Assembly (NCBI RefSeq): GCF_014356525.2
Contig: NC_052508.1
Coordinates: 66,408,708 to 66,472,707, forward strand
Direction of reading: 5' to 3'
Length of the DNA: 64,000 nt
Source of the DNA: Nilaparvata lugens
Taxonomy: Eukaryota > Arthropoda > Insecta > Hemiptera > Delphacidae
Part shown: positions 10,521 to 19,653 of the stretch, in pieces
Numbering within the stretch: position 1 is the first letter of the stretch
Layout: every line of letters starts with the position of its first letter
Notes under the pieces: model-generated
Told to the model about the DNA's origin: nothing
Seen by the model: the letters and a program-made list of their open reading frames with translations, nothing else
Databases searched by the model: none
Program-made: the position numbers and the translations under genes

Positions 10521-10892
10521 GTAAGGATTCGATATTAGAACCTCTATTGTTCTTATATTTATTTATTCATTCACAATGCAAATGACACTAATGTAATAAC
10601 ATTGGTAGATAATATAATAAGGTAGTCCTTGTGCTATTTTTCTTCCAAATTCATAGGTGAAAAAGTCCAAGATAAGGTTAGAGCTACATGTTCTACATGC
10701 AAAATACTATTTATTAGGCGGACTTGAGACTTTGGTGCATGACAGTACTTAACATTTTTTGTCGTTTTGAAGAACTCTCTTCTCGAACCACTGATTATGT
10801 TCATCTCTTTAATCAATAGATCATCAGGAATAGAGGTATTTAAATTGAATTTCAATTATATTAGTAATTTATTCTCAATTATTATTATTATT

Positions 10893-11237
10893 CGCGTATG
10901 GCTTGGATTGTGGGGAGTCTCGTAGGAAGTTTCACTTCTCCGACATGTAACCACAATCTCTCATGACGGAAAATTGTGATATAAGATATGATTTTTAACA
11001 AATCATATATTCGAATATATAATCATAGGTCGAATCTCGACCGGGGCAAAAGTTTTTGACAACAGCACAATCATTCATAGATACGGTCACCCCGTCTTTC
11101 GGAGGAGACGATAAGCTGTCGGTCCTGTCTACCTAAAAAGTAGTCGTCATCTCTCATCATCATCACTCTCACTCATTATCCACGCACAAGCCTAAGAGCT
11201 TATGTGGGCATCACCCTCAGTATTATTATTATTATTC
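10893..11237 (+). mobile_element. tRNA-derived SINE
   Basis: It contains a B-box-like GGTCGAATCTCGACC at 11029-11043. Its 3' part reads CACGCACAAGCCTAAGAGC then TTATGTGGGCATCACCCTCA, ending in an (ATT)n tail. The 3' part is shared with the minus-strand SINEs at 17100-17960 and 18278-19280. A further ATT run precedes it at 10877-10892. Confidence 0.65.
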
Positions 11238-11572
11238 ATTAAGTGCTGTATCTGCTTCCTAGGATATGAACTGAACTTCAACTCATCAGGTATTAATGAA
11301 TTTAGAATTGTAACTTATGTGAATATCAATAACTATTTGGTCAGAAGAACATAATACATGTTTGATTGATCTTCAAGCTGTTTGAAGTCTAGAACTTAGC
11401 TAAATCTCGAGTTCGGAAACCGGCCCATGATGTTCCCTTCTATTCCTAAGATTTTTATTCCTACAATTGTAAGATTTTTTCTAATTTTAAGTTGTATGGC
11501 AATATTCAACATAAACAACTAGTAACTCTATCTTTCCAAATTATAATTCAATCGGCAATCTTTTGTTTTCAG

Positions 11573-11822
11573 GTTTTCTTCACGAAAGAAGGCTACGTTT
11601 TGACATTTCACTTCCTGCAGGCGGTAACAGATCGCAATGAAAGTGCTAGAATTATAATTCACGATGGAGGTGGACCCAACGAAAGGGTGCTTGCTGAATT
11701 GAAGATCAGAAACAATACAAAGCCTCAGAGTATCACTACGACTAGAAGTAACATGTATGTCAGATTCTCGGCACAACCTTTCACCAATACTGTTGGATTC
11801 TTACGAATAACGTCCGGACCAT
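11573..11822 (+). CDS. bark: bark exon 6: CUB-like domain of module 1
   Basis: Acceptor GTTTTCAG and donor GTAAGT bound 250 bases, phase 0 to 1. It encodes V-F-F-T-K-E-G-Y-V-L-T-F-H-F-L-Q-A, R-I-I-I-H-D-G-G-G-P, M-Y-V-R-F-S-A-Q-P and G-F-L-R-I-T-S-G-P. The alternating beta-strand pattern with I-x-I-H-D-G and Y-V-R-F motifs is CUB-like. The equivalent exons at 31866 and 60252 also end at phase 1, consistent with internal triplication of the gene. Confidence 0.87.
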
Positions 11823-12035
11823 GTAAGTATTGGCCAATTCATTTTGAATTTGAATTAAAAATTTTCACAGAAACACCTGAATAGTGTAATTTATTCAATA
11901 TTTAAAAAGTTGTAGCATAGAGAAAAAATAAGCGTAAGGGAGTAGTGTTTATGCAGCCATGAAAATGACTGCAAAGCAAAAGTGTTTCAAGCTTAAGTGT
12001 TTTTGCTTACTCTATATTGTTTGTCTCTGGTTATA

Positions 12036-12172
12036 GCCTCAGTTGCACGAAAGTTTGTTGAATTTTAACCTTGATTAAACGCCACGAGAACCAATCAGAG
12101 AAGCCTTCTGTGCAATCTCTGATTGGTTCTCGTGACAATTAATCATGATTAAAATTTAACAGGCTTTTTAAA
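12036..12172. mobile_element. Palindromic MITE family B copy
   Basis: It runs from CAGTTGCACGAAAGTTTG, through ACCAATCAGAGAAGCCTTC and its inverted copy, to AAAATTTAACAGGCTTTT. It is diverged from the 44689-44838 member and the right terminal GCAACCGGG is absent. Confidence 0.7.
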
Positions 12173-12229
12173 CTTTTTAAATCTGTATTTTTTCTCAAAT
12201 TTAGTTTAATAGTTTATCGATTTTAAACC

Positions 12230-12360
12230 AAGCGAATTACGACAGACCCTCACAAAGGCTTAAGCCTACATGTGAGTCTCTCATAACGTAAGGGTATATA
12301 TAAATGAACTGTAACTGTACTGTATGATTTGTAAATTGTGAGAATAAATTGATTTGATTT
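12230..12360 (+). mobile_element. Short retroelement 3' end with 11-bp target duplication
   Basis: The 11-base sequence GATTTTAAACC occurs at 12219-12229 and again at 12361-12371. Between them lies about 131 bases with a stem-loop (CCTCACAAAGGCTTAAGCCT...) and an ATTGATTTGATTT-type tail after AATAAA. This is the signature of a 5'-truncated non-LTR insertion on the plus strand. Confidence 0.75.
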
Positions 12361-12455
12361 GATTTTAAACCGGGTGATGAACTTATAGAAGTCTTTCGTG
12401 TTAAACCTAGTGTTAGCATATGACCCTAAGTGATCCATTTCTTATTTTTTTCCAG

Positions 12456-13271
12456 CGAAATGGTACGACCTGAACGTTACCGACTCAACCGTAGCCGACA
12501 ACGGCGGTCGAGGGATCGCAATCGAAAAGCTGCAAAGTCACGTGCACATCCAGCGAACGTCTGTTTCGAACAACAACTACGTGGCAGGTGTGCATGTCCT
12601 GTACGGAACTGGGGGCTGTTAACATAACCGACTCGCGAATCGCCTTCAACAAAGGAGACGGCCTCAACGTCAGTTACACCGGCGGAACTGTCAACGTCAC
12701 CCGGACATCGTTGTCGTCGAACAATGGCTACGGCGTTGCCGTCTGGCTGAACGACACAAAAACGCCCGAATACGAATCGTTCCACCAGGAGACAATCGTC
12801 GCTTACAGCGAAATATTCAAGAACGTCGAGACTGGAATTCTAGTCGGCAACTTCTGCAGAAACTCGATTGTAAACATAACCGGCAACTGGTTCAATCTGA
12901 GCTTGGCGAACGCTGTTGAAGTCAAATCTTGCTGGAAAGTCAACTCCGACATCCTAAAACTACAAATCGGTCACAACGTGTTCATTCAAAACAAAAACTG
13001 GGAATCAAAATTCGACCCGCCGTGAATATGGATGCGGTGATCGAATTCAACCGAATCACTGGTCATCAGTATGGTGGTATATTGATTAAAAACGACCAGT
13101 TTGAAGAGTTTGAACTGATGAAAACGTCGGTTTTGATAAGGAATAATGAGTTTTTCGATAATAGAGGGGTGTACGTGATTAATATCGGACTATCGCCCTA
13201 TAGTGATCTGCACTACGCTCTACTGACGTGGAACTTTATCAAGGACAATAAAATCAAGGAACCTTTTGATG
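12456..13271 (+). CDS. bark: bark exon 7: long beta-helix exon, two frameshifts
   Basis: Acceptor TTTTCCAG and donor GTGAGT bound 816 bases, phase 1 to 1. The segments read W-Y-D-L-N-V-T-D-S-T-V-A-D-N-G-G-R-G-I, then A-V-N-I-T-D-S-R-I-A-F-N-K-G-D-G-L-N-V, then V-I-E-F-N-R-I-T-G-H-Q-Y-G-G-I-L. All are beta-helix rungs. The frame moves by one base at the GGGGG run 12611-12615 (one base too many) and back near 13018-13022 (one C too few). The two changes cancel, so the outer phases fit the neighbours. Homopolymer sequencing errors are the simplest cause; a real compensated lesion is possible. Confidence 0.85.
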
Positions 13272-13301
13272 GTGAGTCTCCTTTTCTTACTCATCCATGA
13301 G

Positions 13302-14265
13302 AAAAATTGAGATCGCTCAGATTTGTGCACAGATAATTTACATATCTTGTCTTCAGTCCCTGTGAGTTTCATCAAAATCAATGTTTTTCCTATACAAATT
13401 ACCAGGAATAATGATGTTAATAGGAAGATGTTGCTTGAAATATTTTTCTTCTTGAGCATTTAACGAGAAATAATTTCTCCTCAATATAAATCATACCGTA
13501 GATTCTCATTGAAGATAAGAATTTCTTGATAAAATTTATTATAACGATACTATGTTGGTAATGAAGTACACATTCAATAGTATGAAACATTGATTCTATG
13601 TTTTTCACTCATATGAATTACATGAGAAATAAAGAAAAGTTGAGTTGTAAGAAAGAGAAAAGTTAGCATAAGAAGATATCCCATGGTTCATGTTCCAATT
13701 TTCGATGTTAATCAAGCCGATAGTTCTTTTTCGTGAAGATTTTAGTCTCTCGTACTGTGCCGTTCTTACAGCTTACACTCTCACCTGGCCAATACAGTTA
13801 TGATAGACAGTAGTCGACAGTAATCGGCTTGAGTTAACAAAAAATCTGCTTGAAATTTGGAACATAAACAACCTATACCATGGGATATCTTCTTATGCTA
13901 TCTTTTCTCTTTGTTACAACTTAACTTTTCTTCATTTCTCATGTGATTCATACGAGTGAAAAACATAGAATCATGTTTCATACTATTGAATGTCTACTTC
14001 ATTACCAACATAGTATCGTTATTTGTAATAAATATGATCAAGAAATTCTTATCACCAATGTAAAACTACAGTATGATTTATATTGAGGCGAAATTATTTC
14101 TCGTTAAATGCTCAAGAAGAAAAATATTTCAAGCAGCATCTTCCTATTAACATCATTATTCCTAGTAATTTGTATAGGAAAAACATTGATTTTTATGAAA
14201 CTCACAGGGACTGAAGACAAGATATGTAAATTATCTGTGCACAAATCTGAGCGATCTCAATTGCT
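13302..14265. repeat. Long foldback (~450-bp arms) next to exon 7 donor
   Basis: The left arm (from AATTGAGATCGCTCAGATTT at 13307) is the inverted copy of the right arm (ending AAATCTGAGCGATCTCAATT at 14262). Matches such as CTTGAGCATTTAACGAG/CTCGTTAAATGCTCAAG continue almost to the centre near 13785. Each inner arm carries a GATATCCCATGG segment of repeat family C. The left arm starts about 35 bases from the exon donor. Confidence 0.85.
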
Positions 14266-14519
14266 CTTATGGATGATATTGTCAATCAAAGTAATCAATT
14301 CATGTGATATGGAATTGAGAATAATGAATCTATGAAATTACAATTATAACATAGTTTTCTGTGAACTAAGTACCAAAAGAATCAGAATGTTTGGGAAAGC
14401 GCCAAGATGAATAAGTAGATAATTGATAAATGAGTTATAAAAAGATGTATAAAAAACATTACATTGTATTAGATTGAGTGATAGGTGGATGAAAATGACA
14501 GTTTATTATAACATTTTCA

Positions 14520-14640
14520 AGAAATTTCATGTTCAAAACTTGATACTTGATATGATGTACATCATATCAAATATTTTTTGATATGATGTACATCATATGA
14601 AAATGATGTACATCATATCATATATTTTTTTAAATCTCTT
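14520..14640. repeat. Short palindromic tandem repeat
   Basis: The unit TGATATGATGTACATCATAT is repeated nearly three times between 14547 and 14625. It is self-complementary and AT-rich. No function is evident. Confidence 0.7.
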
Positions 14641-14689
14641 CATGAATATGCTATATCTAATTACCTATTTAATAAGAGTTTTTTTTAGG

Positions 14690-15613
14690 ATGTTGATAAA
14701 TATAATTCGTTTATTTCACTGCATTTTTACAATAATTTGTAATACAAATACATACATTAAACATAATGGTTGAACATTACAATTGGTAATACAAATACAT
14801 ACCTTAAGCATAATAATTGAACATAGATAATAATATTAAGCATGTAACAGAAAAAACCACAGTGCATCCCTCTTTAGGCTAAACCTGTCTTGAGGGATGT
14901 CTCGCTCTCTAGTTGAGTCAACTTAATTATAATTCAATAACAATTTTGAGGTATCAAACAATAAAGTAAATTTTATACAATAATCAGTGTGCTTTTCACA
15001 AGATGGGATTATGAATCTTTAACAATGAATTACATTTGAATGAAGACAGCAAAAAAATGTAAATAATATTACACCTCTATTAAACGTTTTTCTTCATAGA
15101 AGCGATTAAGTCTATTCTTAAACAAATTGTAACTGGGTGCATCTGATATATCTGATTGCAGTTTATTGAAAAGTCGTGGTCCCTTAGCAAAAGCATGTAA
15201 GGAGGCCACTCTACTTCTTGTAAAGGGTTCTTTTAATTTATTAGCAAGATTTCGACGAGTGGAATATACATGTTCATCCATAACTGGAAACTCTGAACGT
15301 CTTAAATACACAAACTTCAAAAGATTTATTTCAAATAGGGTATCAACACTAAAAACGCCAAATTCTCTATACAATACTTCGGTTGGATATCTTATGGGTC
15401 TCTTTAAACATATTTTTATTATTCTTTTATAAAGAATTATGAGAGGTTGCAAAATTGAACTCCCACAACTTCCCCAGGATACAATACCATAGCAGATAAT
15501 TGACTGTATCAGTGCCAAGAATACCATTCTTAATTGATAGATAGGAAGGACATTCCTTAATTGAACGAAATGATACAGTATCTCATGTAAATATCCATAT
15601 TTCATAAATATTT
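14690..15613 (-). mobile_element. 5'-truncated non-LTR retrotransposon (RT C-terminus)
   Basis: The minus-strand ORF 15605-15069 (178 codons) contains Q-L-R-N-V-L-P-I-Y-Q-L-R, A-L-I-Q-S-I-I-C-Y-G-I-V-S-W-G and K-R-I-I-K-I-C-L-K. This is the thumb region after the RT active site in CR1/jockey-like LINEs. It is truncated before the Y-x-D-D motif. The 3' side on this strand has a CATCCCTC...GAGGGATG stem-loop and an AATAAA signal. Its 5' edge lies within about 5-15 bases of the exon 8 acceptor. Confidence 0.8.
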
Positions 15614-15617
15614 TCAG

Positions 15618-15837
15618 GTGAGAGGGAACAAAAAAGACTGATACCCCGTAGTAGAGTAGCGGCTCCGTTGGTGATTTCCTCAGCCAACGTGAACGTCTTC
15701 CGAAACATTCTGCAGAACCATGACTCTGATTACGAAATAGGATCTCAGCTTGAAGACCAGAGTCAAACGATCAACTGCACCTACAACTGGCTGAGCTACT
15801 CCAGCGAGGAAAGAATCTATAACAGACTTTTCCACAG
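15618..15837 (+). CDS. bark: bark exon 8: last beta-helix of module 1
   Basis: Acceptor TATTTTCAG and donor GTACTG bound 220 bases, phase 1 to 2. It encodes R-L-I-P-R-S-R-V-A-A-P-L-V-I-S-S-A-N-V-N-V-F-R-N-I-L-Q-N, I-N-C-T-Y-N-W-L and E-R-I-Y-N-R-L-F-H. The N-W...I-x-x-R-L-F end matches the module-2 end W-W-G-S...I-F-D-F-D-D-W in exon 43722. The acceptor has a poor pyrimidine tract, much of it apparently contributed by the adjacent minus-strand LINE. Confidence 0.87.
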
Positions 15838-16139
15838 GTACTGAAATAAATTCAAAGTGAATTTTAGTAATTCTATGTTACACTAGGACGAGATTAGTTA
15901 TTATATTACACATTTATCTCATTCAATTTATTGCCATCCATACACAAGTATCCAGATGCTGAATTGAATGATTTTGTTCAATATTGGAGTGCTTTGAATC
16001 GCAAGATAGCCTATATAACTTCTTTAGAATCGCATGATATACAACTTCTAAGCTCAAATATGAATAGCTCAAAAATATCGGTTCGGTACCGTACTTGAAT
16101 GATTTTATCAATGACTAGCAGCAGAGAAAACTTCTATAG

Positions 16140-16440
16140 TATGCTATAGTATGCTATATTTGTATTCTGTGCTAGCAGGTAACCCGTTCTCCGTAAGGAT
16201 CTTAATAAGAACTCGACAAACTGAAAACTTGACGTAATGAAATCTTGAAGAATTTAAATAGTCATATAACCATCTACGATTAATTAAGAATCTAAATGAA
16301 AAATTTCAAGTTAATCAGTCCTGTAGTTCAGAAGTGATGATGTCTCAAACATAATTTTCCTATTTCGTGTAACTTATAAGCCAAGTCTTTCCCTTATTAT
16401 AGTATAGATTTCAATATATTCAGCTTGCTTAGAACGAGTT
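16140..16440. repeat. Dispersed repeat shared with 41385-41640
   Basis: It starts near GCTAGCAGGTAACCCG and continues ACTTGACGTAATGAAATCTTG, CATATAACCATC, GTAGTTCAGAAGTGATGATG and CTTATAAGCCAAGTCTTTCC. The same order of segments is found upstream of exon 18, where it was further duplicated with part of that exon. Family unknown. Confidence 0.65.
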
Positions 16441-16654
16441 CAAGTTTTTATAAGTAATCTTCTAGAGTTGAAGATAATGCTTTACTTCATCATTAAACCT
16501 CAGAGAGGCTTTTTTAGATATCATTACTCTCTGTATTGAAGTTTAAATAGAATTTAAAGAATTATGCTCTCTACTTTGCCCTTAAATGAAGACTAAACAA
16601 GTAGGTACGATTTGTAGTTTCGCTGCACTTAAAATCTTCGGTTTAATTGTATTA

Positions 16655-16808
16655 TTGAATAAACAGACTAAGAAATTGTCAAAAACCACAGATTTATTGA
16701 AAGTTAGAAAGTCTGGTTTTGGTTATTGACAATGGTTTAATAACCGAAACCGGTCTTTCTAACTTTCAATAAATCTGTGTTTTTTGACAATTTCTTGGTC
16801 TGTTTATT
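16655..16808. mobile_element. Foldback MITE family F copy 1
   Basis: The ends are GACTAAGAAATTGTCAAAAA and TTTTTGACAATTTCTTGGTC. The inner pair GAAAGTTAGAAAGTCTGGTT and AACCGGTCTTTCTAACTTTC flank TTGACAATGG. A larger relative is at 34203-34533. Confidence 0.8.
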
Positions 16809-17099
16809 TAATATGAATAATTACCACAATATCAACTTCTCAACTACACAAAAAGTAATTATATGATTATAGTATCTTGTACAATAAATGAATAATTGAA
16901 TGAATTAGCTTAGAGTTCCATATTAGAGGTGTAATTTTTAGAGAAATAAACTGTATGTACTATATATTTTCAATTAAAATGAATTTGAATTGAATGATGT
17001 AGTATCTAAATATAGTCTCAAAGAAAAATGCATATAATTTTAGTTTATCACTCTTTGAAATTCCCTGTGTCTTACTGGAAATAAATTAATTGAGAATAT

Positions 17100-17960
17100 G
17101 ATTGATTTTTTTTCATTGCGGACGATGCCCACGTAAGTTTTTAGCTTGTGTGGGTAACGGGAAGTGCGTGGGTGATTTGATGAAATGATAAAACGTTCGT
17201 CCATGCCTACAGCGGGATTCGAACCCACAACCAGGTAGCGCTAGCAGATCGAAGGGTGCAATGCCTTAGGGTACAAACACAGAGCGGAGCGTGGCGTTGA
17301 GGAGCGTCGTGAACAATATAATGTTAAGTAATGAGCTAAAACACACTGGAAGCGTCTACTCGCGGGGCGTAGCATGGCGTCAAACTTTGGAACAAAATGG
17401 TTTGTTTTTTGGAGCGTCTACGAGCGGAGGGCCAAAGCGTCAAAGTGCGAGTGCCAGTCTGGTCTACTCTTGACAATAAAAATGCACTTGTTCTACTGTA
17501 CTACATTTTCCCACCATCTAGTACACTAGTATATTTGATATTTGCCCAAATTCCCCTGTAATTTGTATTATTTAATTATTCAAAATAGAAAATTTATCCA
17601 TTGCACTTTGAAATCAAAAGTAAGGCTATTCTAATCCATCTCATTCATATTTCTATGAAATTTAAAAAAATCATCAGTTCTCTCATCATCTAGTAAATTT
17701 TGTTGGGGAAATTTGGCTGATATCAAATACTTTAAGTAATAATTATTCTCACAAAGTAGTTTTCGTGTAAACTTAGACAACGCCATTTTCTAGGCCTTGA
17801 CGCTTGACGCTCAGACGCTTCCTGTGTGTATCATGAACGCTCTGACCACGCCACGCCACGCCCCGCTCTAGAACGCAACGCCACGTTCCACTCCTTCAGT
17901 GTGTTTGCACCCTTAGTCTTCTCGGCTATCCTGGCCAGCTCAATAATTATTATTACTCCT
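17100..17960 (-). mobile_element. tRNA-derived SINE split by a Harbinger-type MITE
   Basis: Read on the minus strand, GGATAGCCGAGAAGAC (A-box-like) lies beyond the insertion. GGCATTGCACCC, GGTTCGAATCC (a perfect B box, at about 17226-17216) and a tail with GTGGGCATCGTCC and AAAAAAAA follow. The SINE body is interrupted between 17268 and 17913 by another element. Joining the two parts gives continuous GACTAAGGCATTGC. Confidence 0.72.
17269..17912. mobile_element. MITE with TTA target duplication inside SINE
   Basis: The TIRs are GGGTACAAACACAGAGCGGA and the complement of GTGTTTGCACCC. Both ends also share an AACGTGGCGTTG/GCGTGGCGTTG segment. TTA flanks both sides (17266-17268 and 17913-17915). 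A three-base TTA duplication is characteristic of PIF/Harbinger transposition. The 644-base interior is not coding. Confidence 0.8.
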
Positions 17961-18018
17961 AGTATTATTCTCATTATATTTGTCTCATTAACAAGCTTTC
18001 TGTTGTATTACCTTACAG

Positions 18019-18264
18019 GAAGGACCGTTACAACTTGGCAAAGATTGAATACATGCCGTTTCTGCTACACAGCAGCAACCCTGGTGCCAGCACCATCATG
18101 GCCTATCCGACATTTGTGCCGCAGTTCCAAACGAACGTGAATTCAGGCATTGGCGGCGAGGTGGACGGCATGGAGAGTCTGAGAGCCGGCGAGTATCTGG
18201 TCAACAGGGATATCAACATCCGTCCCGGCGGCAGGCTCACTCTCGAACCCGGTGTTACACTTCG
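18019..18264 (+). CDS. bark: bark exon 9: inter-module linker, start of module 2
   Basis: Acceptor CCTTACAG and donor GTGAGA bound 246 bases, phase 2 to 2. It encodes R-K-D-R-Y-N-L-A-K-I-E-Y-M-P-F-L-L, a segment that closes module 1. Then come A-G-E-Y-L-V-N-R-D-I-N-I and R-P-G-G-R-L-T-L-E-P-G-V-T-L-R. The G-R-L-T-L-E-P-G-V strand has a parallel in module 3 (V-T-L-T-L-L-P-G-V, exon 20). It introduces the next SRCR domain. Confidence 0.88.
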
Positions 18265-18277
18265 GTGAGAATAATAA

Positions 18278-19280
18278 ATAATATATAATACTACTGAGGG
18301 TGATGCACTTATTAGCTCTTAAGGGCCCCATACACTAGGGAACTTGGTTCGGGAACCAAGTTCGTGTAGGATTTGTCCCACACACTGTAGTGGGGAGAGC
18401 GAACAACCGTTCGTTACTTCAGTGTCTCTCGGGGTCTAGAGATGAGTGTTTCAAAGTTTGCAGCTGCTGTGGTGAGAATAGTTAATTGTGCAACTAGTGC
18501 GCAAAGTTTGCTGCACCGAAAGAAACGTTTACGCACGAGCCGTAGGCGAGGGCGGAATGGTTTCTTGAGTGCAGCAGAGGAACTTTGCGCACTTATTTCA
18601 CATTAAATTTTTCCTTCAGTTACCATTGGATATGAGAAGTGGTTGATTATGGGTAAAATGATGGCTGAAAACCATCAAATGTTTGTCTATATTTTGTTAT
18701 TAATAACAACTTTAATTTATTTTAAACTTGATAATCCAATTGAAAATTGATAATCAATAATTTATTCAAATTAAAAATTAAATTAATCCATTTTTTTGAA
18801 AATTTGAATAATTTTGAGTAATTTTAATTTATAAATAATTTTTCAACCAATCAATTTATGAATTAAAAAATATTATTTGAAATAATGAATAATGAATAAT
18901 ATTCAAATGTATAATTCAATGAGTTCTCATTTTATTTATTTGAAAATCAGAAGAAATATAGATTGAACAAATTCGCATTCAAAATACACGCCAACAATGT
19001 GAACAGCTGATTGGGATAGCTGCAAGATAATACGCAAAGTAATAATGTAGGAAAAATATATTGAATATATATAGATAGAATATATCGCCCTGGCGGACGA
19101 ACCGAACAAAGTTTTCCAATCCAGATTGAAGACCAAATTCGTCACGAATATGGTTCGCGGTTCGCCAATTCCTCATACACGGGGGAACTTGGTTCGCAAG
19201 AACCAAGATCGCCGATCCAAGTTACCTAGTGTATGGGGGCCTTTAGGATTGTACGTGGGTAATGAGTGAAAGGGATGGTT
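18278..19280 (-). mobile_element. Second SINE, also split by a TTA-flanked MITE
   Basis: The outer parts (plus-strand CTGAGGGTGATGCACTTATT...AGCTC and GGATTGTACGTGGGTAATGA) match the SINE 3' region at 11180-11220 when joined. The gap between them is the MITE at 18322-19242. The SINE is on the minus strand, with an ATTATT-like tail at 18270-18290. Confidence 0.7.
18322..19242. mobile_element. 921-bp MITE with TTA target duplication
   Basis: The ends are AGGGCCCCATACACTAGGGA and CTAGTGTATGGGGGCCT. AACTTGGTTC is repeated just inside both. TTA lies at 18319-18321 and 19243-19245. Like the 17269 element it looks PIF/Harbinger-derived but has different termini. The interior is AT-rich and non-coding. 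Confidence 0.8.
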
Positions 19281-19449
19281 CTCGTGGCATCTAACCGTCA
19301 TTTAATCACCGATTAGATTGTACAAACCGTGGCATCTAACCGTCATTTAATCACCGATTAAATTTTACAAACCAATCTCTTCGATTTATCCTTTGTCATA
19401 TTGACTGCTCATATCTTGAACTCATCTTTTATCCATAATTTCATTTCAG

Positions 19450-19648
19450 TTTTCCACCAGGAGTCGGTATGATGGTAGCCGGCAAACTGGAAGCCAGAGG
19501 CAGATTCGCCAATGATATTTTGCTAACTCTAGTTCAGGAGGCGCCGCCCCCAGTCATGGAAATCGAGACCGAATCTCCAATTCCCCAACCCGATCTTCTG
19601 CCCGTCAGACTCATTGGAGGTCGTACACCACATGAAGGCAGGCTGCAG
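19450..19648 (+). CDS. bark: bark exon 10: linker and start of SRCR 2
   Basis: Acceptor TTTCATTTCAG and donor GTAATT bound 199 bases, phase 2 to 0. It encodes F-P-P-G-V-G-M-M-V-A-G-K-L-E-A-R-G, a proline/glutamate-rich stretch, and L-P-V-R-L-I-G-G-R-T-P-H-E-G-R-L-Q, the start of the second SRCR. The V-x-V-x-G-x-L-x-A-R-G motif recurs in exon 20 as V-L-G-R-L-F-A-R-G. The donor lies immediately beside a LINE poly(T) run. An 11-base copy of the exon end plus donor lies on the far side of that LINE. Confidence 0.87.
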
Positions 19649-19653
19649 GTAAT

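Noticed and set aside
12477..12785. 102-codon minus-strand open frame
   Set aside because: Shadow of bark exon 7 in the antisense direction; the plus-strand reading has clear beta-helix repeats.
14108..14335. 75-codon plus-strand open frame M-L-K-K-K-N-I-S-S-S
   Set aside because: The same peptide appears inverted at 13459-13220 because both are arms of the foldback. No domain; low confidence as a gene.
17205..17240. Minus-strand GGTTCGAATCC resembling a tRNA gene
   Set aside because: Only the B box and part of the arm are tRNA-like. The rest is a SINE body and is split by a MITE; no full cloverleaf.
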